Part shown: positions 47,881-55,803 of the stretch, one piece after another
Numbering within the stretch: position 1 is the stretch's first letter
Layout: every line of letters starts with the position of its first letter
Assembly (NCBI GenBank): GCA_016791425.1
Contig: JAEUMQ010000007.1
Coordinates: forward strand, 372,001 to 436,000
Reading direction: 5' to 3'
DNA: 64,000 nt
DNA from: Hyphomonadaceae bacterium
GTDB lineage: Bacteria; Pseudomonadota; Alphaproteobacteria; Caulobacterales; Aquidulcibacteraceae
Notes under the pieces: model-generated
Databases searched by the model: none
Told to the model about the DNA's origin: nothing
Seen by the model: only the letters and a program-made list of their open reading frames with translations
Made by a program: the position numbers and the translations under genes

Positions 47881-47918
47881 CGTCATCCCGGGCGAGCGAA
47901 GCGAGACCCGGGACCCAG
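47881..47918. repeat. intergenic palindromic repeat
   Basis: GTCATCCCGGGCGAGCGAAGCGAGACCCGGGACCC pairs through TCCCGGG/CCCGGGA. It lies between two convergent genes (stops at 47853 and 47997) and may act as a terminator or REP-type element. Confidence 0.7.
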
Positions 47919-47996
47919 GAGCAACGCGCGCAACGTCTAGCTACCCGCTCACACTCCGCTTGGCAGGGCACGGCTTCTTGCGAAGACGTAAAGGCT

Positions 47997-48101
47997 CTAC
48001 CGCTTCGAGCGCCGCTCAAGCCGCGTCACGACAAACGCCCCCACGCCCCAGACGGCGAGGCCGACAATGATGAGCAGCATTGCTTGAAGGCCGGGATCCA
48101 T
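47997..48101 (-). CDS. 34-residue single-pass membrane microprotein
   Basis: The frame MDPGLQAMLLIIVGLAVWGV continues with GAFVVTRLERRSKR. One hydrophobic helix is followed by a positive tail, so the C-terminus is probably cytoplasmic. Its ATG overlaps the stop of the upstream 68-residue gene (TGATG), implying coupled translation. I recognise no family. Confidence 0.6.
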   Translation of the reverse strand: MDPGLQAMLLIIVGLAVWGVGAFVVTRLERRSKR

Positions 48102-48307
48102 CAGTACTCTATGCTCTTCAGAACGGCGTGCAGAGCGCCTTGCGTTCCAGTGAATATAGCGAGACCAACTAGAAACGTCACGAAGTTGCTCGATTGCCCA
48201 AGCAGCGCCTGCAAGATGCTGCCGATGAAGGACGCCACGCCAATTGCATTAAGCGTGGTGGCGACAGCCTTCCGCCGTTCGTTGCGGGAGGCCTTGCCGT
48301 CGCTCAC
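48101..48307 (-). CDS. 68-residue membrane microprotein coupled to fabI
   Basis: Starting at GTG 48307, the frame begins VSDGKASRNERRKAVATTLN and contains two hydrophobic segments (NAIGVASFIGSILQALLG and FVTFLVGLAIFTGTQGALHAVL). Its GTG overlaps the fabI stop in GTGA, so it is translated by coupling. It and the 34-residue protein may be an accessory membrane unit for the fabI operon; the role is unknown. Confidence 0.65.
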   Translation of the reverse strand: MSDGKASRNERRKAVATTLNAIGVASFIGSILQALLGQSSNFVTFLVGLAIFTGTQGALHAVLKSIEY

Positions 48308-49119
48308 CCTTCCAGCCCCTCCGGCACACCCACCGCGTGAAATCCGCCATCCACATGGATCACTTCGCCCGCGACGGACTTGCCCAGATCGCTCAGCAGC
48401 CACAGCGCCGCGCCCGCGACGCCTTCCATGCTCGTGTCTTCCTTGAGCAGGCTCCAATCCTTCGCGGTGCTCATGAGCTGGCGCCCGCCTGAGATCCCCG
48501 CCATCGCCAGCGTCCGCATCGGCCCGGGCGACACCGCGTTCACGCGAATGCCCTTCGGCCCCAGATCGCGCGCGATATAGCGCGTCGCGGCTTCGAGCGC
48601 CGCCTTCGCGACGCCCATCACATTGTAGTTTGGCACCACGCGCTCGCTGCCCTGATACGTCAGCGTGATGATCGAGCCGCCATTGCTCATCAGCTTCGCC
48701 GCGCGCCGCGAGGCGTCCACGAACGAATAGGCCGAGATGTCCATCGCCGACTTGAACATGTCGCGCGTCGTGTTCTCCACGAACGAGCCCTTGAGCCCCG
48801 CCTTGTCCGCGAACGCGATGGCGTGAACCAGAAAATCGAGCCGGCCCCAGGCCTTCTCCAAGGACGCAAACGCCGCATCCATCGAAGCATCGTCCGTCAC
48901 GTCGGCCGGCGTCAGCGTCTTCACGCCGATGCCTTCCGCGAGCGGCCGGATGCGCTTCTCCAGCGCCTCGCCCTGGTACGTAAACGCCAGCTCCGCGCCT
49001 TGCGCCGCGAGCTGCTTGGCGATGCCCCACGCGATCGAATGGTCGTTGGCGACGCCCATCACGAGCCCGCGCTTGCCCTTCATGAGGTCGCCCTTGGGCA
49101 GCGCCCATTCGTCAGCCAT
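48304..49119 (-). CDS. fabI: enoyl-ACP reductase FabI
   Basis: This 271-residue SDR protein has the FabI cofactor motif GKRGLVMGVANDHSIAWGIAKQLA, HAIAFADKAGLKGSF and the catalytic tyrosine and lysine in PNYNVMGVAKAALEAA (Y followed six residues later by K). It catalyses the last reduction of each fatty-acid elongation cycle. Two tiny membrane genes are coupled downstream. It lies near fabB and fabA but is separated from them by a plus-strand PadR module. Confidence 0.95.
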   Translation of the reverse strand: MADEWALPKGDLMKGKRGLVMGVANDHSIAWGIAKQLAAQGAELAFTYQGEALEKRIRPLAEGIGVKTLTPADVTDDASMDAAFASLEKAWGRLDFLVHAIAFADKAGLKGSFVENTTRDMFKSAMDISAYSFVDASRRAAKLMSNGGSIITLTYQGSERVVPNYNVMGVAKAALEAATRYIARDLGPKGIRVNAVSPGPMRTLAMAGISGGRQLMSTAKDWSLLKEDTSMEGVAGAALWLLSDLGKSVAGEVIHVDGGFHAVGVPEGLEG

Positions 49120-49212
49120 GCGTCCGTCTCCTGGAATTTGCGGCCCAGATGCCCGGCTGGAACCCGCAGGGTCAACCTGATCAACAGGCCGTCCTTGACA
49201 AGAGCCGATTTA

Positions 49213-49236
49213 GATATATCTTTCGACATATCGAAA
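49213..49236. promoter_or_regulatory. AT-rich palindromic operator upstream of the PadR regulator
   Basis: GATATATC (49213-49220) is followed by the palindrome TTTCGACATATCGAAA (49221-49236). This is the only AT-rich stretch in the interval and lies 20 bp upstream of the regulator start, so autoregulation is likely. Confidence 0.6.
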
Positions 49237-49256
49237 CTCATACGAGAGAGAATATC

Positions 49257-49826
49257 ATGAGAATGCATGGAAGCGGCCGGGGCTGGCGCGAGCGCGTCGA
49301 GGCCCACCGCGGCTGGGGCGGCGGCCGGCACGGCGGAGGGATGGGCGGAGGCGGCTGGGGTCGTCACCGCGGCCGGATGTTCGACCAGGGCGACCTCCGC
49401 CTGATCACCCTTAAGCTGATCGAAGAGAAGCCCCGCCACGGCTATGACATCATCAAGGCCATCGAGGAGAGCCTGGGCGGCGCCTACGCCCCGAGCCCCG
49501 GCGTGGTCTACCCGACGCTCGCGCTCCTGGTGGACGAGGGCCACGTCTCGGTCTCGGAGGAGGGCGGCAAGAAGCTGCACACCATCACCGACGCGGGAAG
49601 GAAGTTCCTGGCCGATAATGCCGCCACTATCGAAGGCGTGAACCGCCGGCTCGATGCTGCTCGGGAGCGCTTCGGCGCCGGCCCCCCGCCGCAAATCGTC
49701 CGCGCCATGGAGAATTTGCGCATGGCGCTGCGCTTGAAGCTGGAGCGCGGTCCGCTACCTCAGGACAAGGTCGCCGCAATCGCCGCCGCGCTCGATTTCG
49801 CGGCCCAACAAGTGGAGCAATCCTGA
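49257..49826 (+). CDS. PadR family regulator, YqjI-like
   Basis: This 190-residue protein has a Gly/His/Arg-rich N-terminal segment (GWGGGRHGGGMGGGGWGRHRGR) and a PadR winged helix with LRLITLKLIEEKPRHGYDIIKAIEESLGG and SPGVVYPTLALLVDEGHV. E. coli YqjI has the same layout and is an iron/nickel-responsive repressor of the ferric reductase gene yqjH. The N-terminal His residues could bind metal. Its stop overlaps the DUF2218 start (TGATG). Confidence 0.88.
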   Translation: MRMHGSGRGWRERVEAHRGWGGGRHGGGMGGGGWGRHRGRMFDQGDLRLITLKLIEEKPRHGYDIIKAIEESLGGAYAPSPGVVYPTLALLVDEGHVSVSEEGGKKLHTITDAGRKFLADNAATIEGVNRRLDAARERFGAGPPPQIVRAMENLRMALRLKLERGPLPQDKVAAIAAALDFAAQQVEQS

Positions 49827-50128
49827 TGGCCGACGGAACGAGCATGGCTTCCGCCGAAGCGCGGATCCCGACGACGAAGGCGAGCCAGTATTTGCAGCAG
49901 CTCTGCAAGCACTGGTCGCACAAATACGAGGTGGCCTTCACGCCGCAGGAGGGGCGCATCCCGTTCGCCAACGGCGCGGTCTGCACCCTGAACGCCACGC
50001 CGGACACGCTCGTCCTCAAGGTCGAGACCGCTGATCCTGGAGCGCTGACGCGGATGGAGGAGGTGGTCATCAACCACTTGAAGCGCTTCGCTTTTCGCGA
50101 GGACCTGGGCGAGGTCCGCTGGAGCTGA
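49826..50128 (+). CDS. DUF2218 family protein
   Basis: This 100-residue protein matches DUF2218: ARIPTTKASQYLQQLCKHWSHKYEV, then GRIPFANGAVCTLNATPDTLVLKVE and a C-terminal LTRMEEVVINHLKRFAFRE. In other bacteria this domain is often fused to or next to siderophore-interacting (YqjH-like) proteins. With the YqjI-like regulator it suggests an iron-related unit, but no reductase is present here. Confidence 0.85.
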   Translation: MADGTSMASAEARIPTTKASQYLQQLCKHWSHKYEVAFTPQEGRIPFANGAVCTLNATPDTLVLKVETADPGALTRMEEVVINHLKRFAFREDLGEVRWS

Positions 50129-50183
50129 ATCGGAACCGCCGCCGCATGCCGTCGTTCTCCCGCCATATCCACGGAGATCGGAC

Positions 50184-50480
50184 ATGGCGGACAAGTACGA
50201 AGAGCGCATCGTTCGCGATGCGGACGGACGCGTGATCGAACAGGTCGAGGTGAAGCCGCGCAAGCGCGGCGGCGGCTTTGGCTGGGGCATGCTGGCGGGG
50301 CTTTTCATCATCGCCGCGGCGGTGCTCGTGTTCGCCTACAGCCAGGGCTCGTTCCAGACCGCCGGCGCCCAGGCCGATCACGCCACGGCGCAGGCCGAAC
50401 GCAATGTCGGCGACTTCGCCGAGAACGCCGGCGACGCGGCCGAGCAGGCGGGCGACAACATCAAGTCAGCCACGAACTGA
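50184..50480 (+). CDS. small single-pass membrane protein
   Basis: This 98-residue protein has a cytoplasmic basic N-terminus (YEERIVRDADGRVIEQVEVKPRKRGG), one transmembrane helix at about 33-52 (WGMLAGLFIIAAAVLVFAY) and an alanine/asparagine-rich periplasmic tail (FAENAGDAAEQAGDN). I know no function. It follows the DUF2218 gene and ends before a palindromic repeat. Confidence 0.7.
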   Translation: MADKYEERIVRDADGRVIEQVEVKPRKRGGGFGWGMLAGLFIIAAAVLVFAYSQGSFQTAGAQADHATAQAERNVGDFAENAGDAAEQAGDNIKSATN

Positions 50481-50495
50481 CGAAGCAAGATGATG

Positions 50496-50526
50496 CGCTC
50501 ATCCCTCCCCTGAAAGGGGAGGGCGC
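50496..50526. terminator. palindromic repeat, likely terminator between convergent genes
   Basis: CCCTCCCC-TGAAA-GGGGAGGG is the first hairpin of the element seen at 36038. It lies between the membrane protein gene and the convergent fabB gene. Confidence 0.6.
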
Positions 50527-50547
50527 ATCATCCCGAAAAGAAGCGCG

Positions 50548-51762
50548 TTACGCCGCGAGCTTGGTGAAAGCCAGGCTCGCGTTCGTGCCGCCGAACCCGA
50601 ACGAGTTCGACAGCACGCAATCGAGATTGGATTGCCGCCGCTCTCGCACGATCGGCAGGTCCGCGAACGCCGGATCGATCTCTTCGATGTGCGCGCTCTC
50701 GCAGACGAAATCGTTGTTCATCATCAGAAGCGAATAGATCGCTTCCTGTGCGCCCGTCGCGCCCAGCGAATGGCCCGTCAGGCTCTTCGTCGCGGAGATC
50801 ATCGGGATCTTGTCGCCGAACACCTTGCGCACCGCTTCCATTTCCTTGATGTCGCCGATCGGCGTCGAGGTGGCGTGCGGATTGAGATAATCGACCGGCC
50901 GGTCGAGGCTCTTCATCGCCAGCTGCATGCACCGCACGGCGCCTTCGCCGCTGGGCTGCACCATGTCGGCGCCGTCGCTCGTCGCCCCATAGCCCGCGAT
51001 CTCGCCATAGATTTTCGCACCGCGCGCCTTCGCGCGATTGAGCTCTTCCAGCACGAGCACGCCCGCGCCGCCGGCGATCACGAAGCCGTCGCGGTTCTTG
51101 TCGAACGCGCGCGAGGCCTTTTCGGGAGTTTCATTGTATCCCGTGCTCATCGCGCCCATCGCGTCGAACAGCACCGACAGCGTCCAGTCGAGCTCTTCGG
51201 AGCCGCCGGCGAACATCACGTCCTGCTTGCCCCACTGGATCATCTCATAGGCGTTGCCGACGCAATGCGTGGAGGTCGCGCACGCCGAGCTGATCGAATA
51301 GTTCACGCCGCGGATTTCGAACGGCGTGGCCAGCGTCGCCGACGCCGTCGAGCTCATCGCCTTCGGCACCGCGAACGGCCCGACCCTCTTGGGGCCGCGC
51401 TCGCGCGTCACGTCCGCAGCCGCGACGATCGCGCGCGCCGAAGGCCCGCCCGAGCCCATGATAAGCCCGGTGCGCTCGTTGGAGACGTCGCTCTGCTCGA
51501 GCCCCGAATCCTTGATCGCCTCGCTCATCGCCACGTAATTCCAACCCGCGCCTTCGCCCATGAAGCGGTACGCGCGCTTATCGACCACTTCGGCCGGATC
51601 GAGCGACGGGCGCCCGTGCACCTGGCACCGGAAGCCTTTCTCGGCATAGTCGAGCGCCCGCTGGATGCCGGACTTGGCGTTCTTCAGCGAGTCCAGGACT
51701 TCTTGGATATTATTGCCGATTGAGGAAACGATCCCCATTCCCGTGACGACGACGCGGCGCAT
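50548..51762 (-). CDS. fabB: 3-oxoacyl-ACP synthase I FabB
   Basis: This 404-residue ketosynthase has the catalytic triad: the cysteine in [15 protein letters not shown], the first histidine in [13 protein letters not shown] and the second in [14 protein letters not shown]. It elongates acyl-ACP, especially the unsaturated intermediates made by FabA. It lies 26 bp downstream of fabA in the same operon. Confidence 0.96.
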   Translation of the reverse strand: MRRVVVTGMGIVSSIGNNIQEVLDSLKNAKSGIQRALDYAEKGFRCQVHGRPSLDPAEVVDKRAYRFMGEGAGWNYVAMSEAIKDSGLEQSDVSNERTGLIMGSGGPSARAIVAAADVTRERGPKRVGPFAVPKAMSSTASATLATPFEIRGVNYSISSACATSTHCVGNAYEMIQWGKQDVMFAGGSEELDWTLSVLFDAMGAMSTGYNETPEKASRAFDKNRDGFVIAGGAGVLVLEELNRAKARGAKIYGEIAGYGATSDGADMVQPSGEGAVRCMQLAMKSLDRPVDYLNPHATSTPIGDIKEMEAVRKVFGDKIPMISATKSLTGHSLGATGAQEAIYSLLMMNNDFVCESAHIEEIDPAFADLPIVRERRQSNLDCVLSNSFGFGGTNASLAFTKLAA

Positions 51763-51788
51763 CGGGCCTCCCTGACTCTTGTCTCTCT

Positions 51789-52325
51789 CTAGCCGATCCC
51801 TGCAGCGAGCTGTTCAGGGCTGAAGAGCCCGACCCGCAGGTCCTTGGCCGTATAGATAGTGGTTCCGTCCGCCGATACCGAGCCGTCCGCGATCCCGAGG
51901 ACCAGCTTCCGAAGGATCACCCGCTTCATGTGCACCTCGTAGCGGACGGTCCTGACGTCCGGCGTGATCTGCCCGCGGAACTGGACGTCCCCGACCGAGA
52001 GCGCGCGTCCCTTTCCCGGTCCGCCCATCCAGCCGAGATAGAACCCGACGAGCTGCCAGAGCGCATCGAGCCCCAGGCACCCCGGCATCACCGGGTCCCC
52101 GACGAAATGGCACGGGAAGAACCAATGGTCCGCCTTGATGTCGAACTCGGCGACCAGCAGCCCCTTGTCGAACTGCCCACCGCCCTCCGTGATCTGGGCG
52201 ATCCGGTGGAACATGAGCATCGGCGGCAGCGGCAATTGCGGCCCGTTGGTCGCGCCGAAGAGCTCGCCCCGTCCGCAGGCGAGCAGCGTCTCGTAATCGT
52301 AGGAGGAGGCCCGAGGCGTTTTCAA
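51789..52325 (-). CDS. fabA: 3-hydroxydecanoyl-ACP dehydratase/isomerase FabA
   Basis: This 178-residue hot-dog enzyme has the catalytic histidine in [26 protein letters not shown] and the downstream aspartate in the same block. FabA makes the cis double bond of unsaturated fatty acids. It heads the fabA-fabB operon. The 180 bp upstream hold the divergent promoter region and an inverted repeat, GCTATGGTT (52409-52417) with AACCATAGC (52468-52476). Confidence 0.96.
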   Translation of the reverse strand: MKTPRASSYDYETLLACGRGELFGATNGPQLPLPPMLMFHRIAQITEGGGQFDKGLLVAEFDIKADHWFFPCHFVGDPVMPGCLGLDALWQLVGFYLGWMGGPGKGRALSVGDVQFRGQITPDVRTVRYEVHMKRVILRKLVLGIADGSVSADGTTIYTAKDLRVGLFSPEQLAAGIG

Positions 52326-52505
52326 ATCGTGGTCTTCATCGGCTGCGGGAAGTCGGTTGGGCTAACACGCTCTTTGCGACGCCAGCAAGGCGCGTCTGGG
52401 GGAGACGTGCTATGGTTAACAAAAGCAGGATGTCCCAAGGCGCCCGTCCGGGTAGAACCCCGGCTAGAACCATAGCGGCGGGAACGAGGGGAAGAGGGGG
52501 AGCGC

Positions 52506-52949
52506 ATGTGGATTTTGCGGTGGCCGATCGTGGTCCTGATCCTGGTCTTCGTGATCGCCGCGTGCCTGTTGCCGGCCGGGGCGGTCACCGCAAATGAGCT
52601 GGCCGGCCCCCAATTCGCCCAGCTTTCCCAAGGACTTGCAGACAACGCCTCGTCCGCCAACTGGCTCCAGGCCGGCCTTTGGTACGGCGCCGCCTTCTGC
52701 CTGTTCGTGGCGGCCGTGCGCCTCATCCGGCGCACCCAGGCCTTCTGGGCCTGGCTGATCGGCTTTGGGCTCTACGGCGCCCGCTGGGGCTTGGCGCGCC
52801 AGGCCGAAGGCGTCGGCGTGCCCACGAGCCTGGACGCGGCGCTCGCCGATTATGGCCTGCTGATGCTGTCGGGCCTGCTCCTGGTCGGCCTCCTGATCCT
52901 CATCGTCGATGCCGCCGACCGCTCCCATTGGGCTCGGCGCGACGCCTAA
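52506..52949 (+). CDS. hypothetical membrane protein
   Basis: This 147-residue protein has an N-terminal helix (WILRWPIVVLILVFVIAACLL), two middle segments (WLQAGLWYGAAFCLFVAAVRLI, AFWAWLIGFGLYGARWG) and a C-terminal helix (GLLMLSGLLLVGLLILIV). The first helix contains AAC, but no lipobox context is convincing. I recognise no family. It is divergent from fabA. Confidence 0.7.
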   Translation: MWILRWPIVVLILVFVIAACLLPAGAVTANELAGPQFAQLSQGLADNASSANWLQAGLWYGAAFCLFVAAVRLIRRTQAFWAWLIGFGLYGARWGLARQAEGVGVPTSLDAALADYGLLMLSGLLLVGLLILIVDAADRSHWARRDA

Positions 52950-53106
52950 TCCTGATCCGCGCAGGCGCCTCTTTCCGCAAAGGACGCGCGCGCGCGCCCG
53001 CGGTTGATTTCGCACTGCACAAGATTAGGTTCCGCGCAGACCTCTCGGCGAGTTCGCGGATGCAGAAGCGCGCGAGCCTCGCATCCCCAAATCAAGGCGC
53101 GCACTC

Positions 53107-54501
53107 ATGGCCGATCCCTACGACCTCATCATCATCGGCGGCGGCCCCGGCGGCTACAATTGCGCGATCCGCGCCGGCCAGCTCGGCCTCAAGACCGCGA
53201 TCATCGAGGATCGCGGCAAGCTCGGCGGCACGTGCCTCAATGTCGGCTGCATACCCTCCAAGGCGCTGCTGCACGCCTCAGAAGTCTTCGATGCGGCGAA
53301 GAACCACATGGCCTCGCTCGGCGTGGTCGCGAAGGACGTGTCGATCGATCTCAAGCAGATGATGCAGCAGAAAGACGACGCCGTTGAGGGGCTGACCAAG
53401 GGCGTCGAGTTCCTCATGAAGAAGAACAAGGTCGATTACGTGAAGGGCAGGGGCGCCATCGCCGCGCCCGGCCAGGTGGATGTCGTCAACGGCGCGGCGC
53501 GGCGCCTCGAAGCGCGCAACATCGTCATCGCCACCGGCTCGGCGCCTGCTGATCTTCCCGGCGTGAAGATCGACGAGCAGCAGATCGTCTCCTCCACCGG
53601 CGCTCTCGCGCTGCCGGAGATCCCCAAGCGCCTCGTCGTGATCGGCGCCGGCTATATCGGCCTCGAGCTCGGCTCGGTTTGGCGCCGCCTCGGCAGCGAG
53701 GTGACGGTCGTGGAATTCCTCGATCGCATCACGCCGACCATGGACGGCGAGATCTCCAGCCAATTCCTCCGCATTCTGAAAAAGCAGGGCCTGACTTTCG
53801 AATTGGGCATGAAGGTCGTCGCAATCGAGAAGAAGTCGGGCGAGCTCGCCATCGTCATCGAGCCTTCGAAGGGCGGCGAGCAGCGCACGATCAAGGCCGA
53901 CATCGCGCTCGTCGCGATCGGCCGCAAGCCCGTCACCGACGCCGGCATCGCCAAGCTCGGCGTCAAGACCGACAAGCGCGGCTTCATCGAAACCGATCAC
54001 TGGCGCACCAACGTGCAGGGCGTCTGGGCGATCGGCGATTGCACGCCGGGCCCGATGCTCGCGCACAAGGCCGAGGAGGAGGGCATCGCCGCCGCCCAGC
54101 TCATCGCCGGCAATTGGGGGCACGTGAACTACGATGTGATCCCCGGCGTCGTTTACACCGCCCCCGAAGTCGCCTCCGTCGGCAGGACCGAGGAGGAGCT
54201 GAAGGCCGCGGGGATCGCCTACAAGGTCGGCAAGTTCCCGTTCCTCGCCAATTCCCGCGCCCGCACCAACCACGCTGCTGACGGCATGGTGAAGGTGCTG
54301 GAGGAAGAATCGACCAAGCGGGTCGTCGGCGCACACATGATGGGCCCCGGCGTCGGCGAGATCATCGGCGAGGTTTGCGTCGCGATGGAGTTCGGCGCCG
54401 CCGCCGAGGACATCGCCCGCACCTGCCATGCGCACCCGACGATGGCCGAGGCGCTCCGCGAAGCCGCCAAGGGCGTCGATGGCTGGACGATGCAGGCGTG
54501 A
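53107..54501 (+). CDS. lpdA: dihydrolipoyl dehydrogenase (E3)
   Basis: This 464-residue flavoprotein has FAD-binding IIGGGPGGYNCAIRAGQLG, the redox disulfide in GGTCLNVGCIPSKALLH, NAD-binding VIGAGYIGLELGSVWRRLG, the GDCTPGPMLAHKAEEEG motif and the catalytic histidine in CHAHPTMAEALREA. It reoxidises the lipoyl group of pyruvate or 2-oxoglutarate dehydrogenase complexes. No E1 or E2 gene is adjacent. Confidence 0.95.
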   Translation: MADPYDLIIIGGGPGGYNCAIRAGQLGLKTAIIEDRGKLGGTCLNVGCIPSKALLHASEVFDAAKNHMASLGVVAKDVSIDLKQMMQQKDDAVEGLTKGVEFLMKKNKVDYVKGRGAIAAPGQVDVVNGAARRLEARNIVIATGSAPADLPGVKIDEQQIVSSTGALALPEIPKRLVVIGAGYIGLELGSVWRRLGSEVTVVEFLDRITPTMDGEISSQFLRILKKQGLTFELGMKVVAIEKKSGELAIVIEPSKGGEQRTIKADIALVAIGRKPVTDAGIAKLGVKTDKRGFIETDHWRTNVQGVWAIGDCTPGPMLAHKAEEEGIAAAQLIAGNWGHVNYDVIPGVVYTAPEVASVGRTEEELKAAGIAYKVGKFPFLANSRARTNHAADGMVKVLEEESTKRVVGAHMMGPGVGEIIGEVCVAMEFGAAAEDIARTCHAHPTMAEALREAAKGVDGWTMQA

Positions 54502-54526
54502 CCGGCGATCACGCAACGCTACGCCC

Positions 54527-54647
54527 ACGCTCCCCGGCCGAGTGCGCAGCACAAGAGCCGGGGCCCAAGGTCCAGCTCGGCTCTGCGCACCAAGAAGATG
54601 CACGACATTGGACCCCGGATCGCGACTGCGTCGCGTCCGGGGAGCGT
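54527..54647. repeat. 121-bp intergenic element with terminal inverted repeats
   Basis: ACGCTCCCCGG (54527-54537) and CCGGGGAGCGT (54637-54647) are exact inverses bounding the element. Inside are GAGCCGGGGCCCAAGG and GGACCCCGGATCGCG. Similar elements are common between genes of related bacteria. Its right end is only 5 bp from the GNAT start. Confidence 0.75.
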
Positions 54648-54652
54648 CGTCG

Positions 54653-55183
54653 ATGAGCGCGCTTCGTCTCCGCACCGAACGCCTCGAGCTCGTCGCGATG
54701 ACGCACGCGCTCGCGACGGCGCAGATCGAGGACCGCATGCGCTTCTTCCGCATGCTGAGCGTGCGTCCGCGCGCGGACTGGCCCCCGCCGCTGGTTGACG
54801 CAAAGGCGCTCACCTACACGCAAGAGAGATTGGCGAACGCTGAACAACTGGGCTGGCAGGCCTGGGTCTGGATCGATCCGATTGACGCCCTGGTAAGAGA
54901 GCTTGTCGGTTACGGCGGCTTCAACGGCCCGCCTGACGGCGCCGGCGAGATCGAGATTGGCTATTCGTTGCTGCCGCACCGCGAAGGCCAGGGCTATGCG
55001 AGCGAGGCGGTGGCGGGCCTGCTGGGCTGGGCGCTGAAGGATCCGCGCGTGAAACGCGTCATCGCCTACACCATGGCGGATGGCTGGGCCTCGCAGCGAT
55101 TGCTGGAGCGCCAGGGCTTCGTGCGCGCCAAGCAGCAGAACAACGCCGCTGTGGTGCTTTGGGAGAGGGGAGGGGCGGCCTGA
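54653..55183 (+). CDS. GNAT family N-acetyltransferase
   Basis: This 176-residue protein begins MSALRLRTERLELVAMTHAL and has the acetyl-CoA-binding loop in HREGQGYASEAVAGLLGWAL (Q/RxxGxG/A form), preceded by EIEIGYSLLP and followed by QRLLERQGFVR. It is the RimJ/RimL-like subgroup, which acetylates protein N-termini or small amines; the substrate is unknown. The ATG is 5 bp from a repeat element, so any ribosome-binding site lies within the repeat. Confidence 0.85.
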   Translation: MSALRLRTERLELVAMTHALATAQIEDRMRFFRMLSVRPRADWPPPLVDAKALTYTQERLANAEQLGWQAWVWIDPIDALVRELVGYGGFNGPPDGAGEIEIGYSLLPHREGQGYASEAVAGLLGWALKDPRVKRVIAYTMADGWASQRLLERQGFVRAKQQNNAAVVLWERGGAA

Positions 55184-55280
55184 AAGGCCAATCCTCGGGC
55201 GAGCAGTAAACAGAAAGTTGCCCAAAGCCCGTGAAAGTATTTCCAAGTAATAACGTTTGTCGCTGGTCCCTTAAAGGGCG

Positions 55281-55309
55281 ATGGGGGGAGCGGCGGCCGC
55301 TCCCCCCAT
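55281..55309. terminator. long GC palindrome, probable terminator
   Basis: ATGGGGGGAGCGGC and GCCGCTCCCCCCAT form a perfect 14-bp inverted repeat with one central base. On the minus strand it follows the H1-like gene stop by about 20 bp. No T-run follows, so termination is likely but not certain. Confidence 0.6.
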
Positions 55310-55330
55310 CCCCGCGACTTTTCCGTACGC

Positions 55331-55621
55331 TTAGAGCGTCGGCGCAACCTTCGCCGGCTTCTTGGCGGCGCGGCGCGGCTTGGACACGCGCTTCGCAACC
55401 TTCACCGTCGCGGCCTTCGCAGCCTTGCGGCCGCGCTTCGCGGTCTTGCGGGCCTTCTTCGCGGTCTTGCGAGCAACGGTCTTGCGCGCGGCCTTGCGGA
55501 CCGAGCGGCGAGCCGCGGCCTTGCGGGCCTTCTTCGCCGTCTTGCGGACGACCTTCTTGGCCGACTTGCGAGCCACGGTCTTACGCGCAACCTTGCGCGC
55601 CTTCTTTGCCTTCTTAGCCAT
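55331..55621 (-). CDS. histone H1-like basic DNA-binding protein
   Basis: This 96-residue protein is almost entirely Lys, Arg and Ala in KxxKKARK/VARKT-type repeats (for example MAKKAKKARKVARKTVARKS, then SVRKAARKTVARKTAKKARK). This matches bacterial H1/AlgP-type histone-like proteins that coat DNA or RNA. The start at 55621 has GAGG upstream; the frame is open for 48 more codons upstream into an AT-rich leader but without the repeat composition. It follows the Xer gene by 182 bp. Confidence 0.85.
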   Translation of the reverse strand: MAKKAKKARKVARKTVARKSAKKVVRKTAKKARKAAARRSVRKAARKTVARKTAKKARKTAKRGRKAAKAATVKVAKRVSKPRRAAKKPAKVAPTL

Positions 55622-55803
55622 CTTAATTACCTCATCGTTACTAGTGTTGGTACTGGGTCGGGTGGGAGTTTTTTTGCTCTCCGAGGGCGTTTGTACGCCA
55701 TTATTGGTTTTCTTTTGGTTTCTACACGAACGAAGACTGTATTTTTTCGAGAGCTCTATTTGCACGCGTTCTTTGCTTCATCGACACCTTCCAAATCGCT
55801 GTT
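55622..55803 (-). other. AT-rich leader of the H1-like gene
   Basis: The 182 bp between the Xer recombinase stop and the H1-like start are markedly AT-rich for this genome, with runs such as TTTTTTT and ATTTTTT. No gene is supported, though the minus frame is open. It may hold the promoter and an intrinsically curved regulatory region. Confidence 0.5.

Noticed and set aside
55622..55765. N-terminal extension of the H1-like protein
   Set aside because: The frame is open, but composition changes sharply at 55621, where a ribosome-binding site supports the shorter start.
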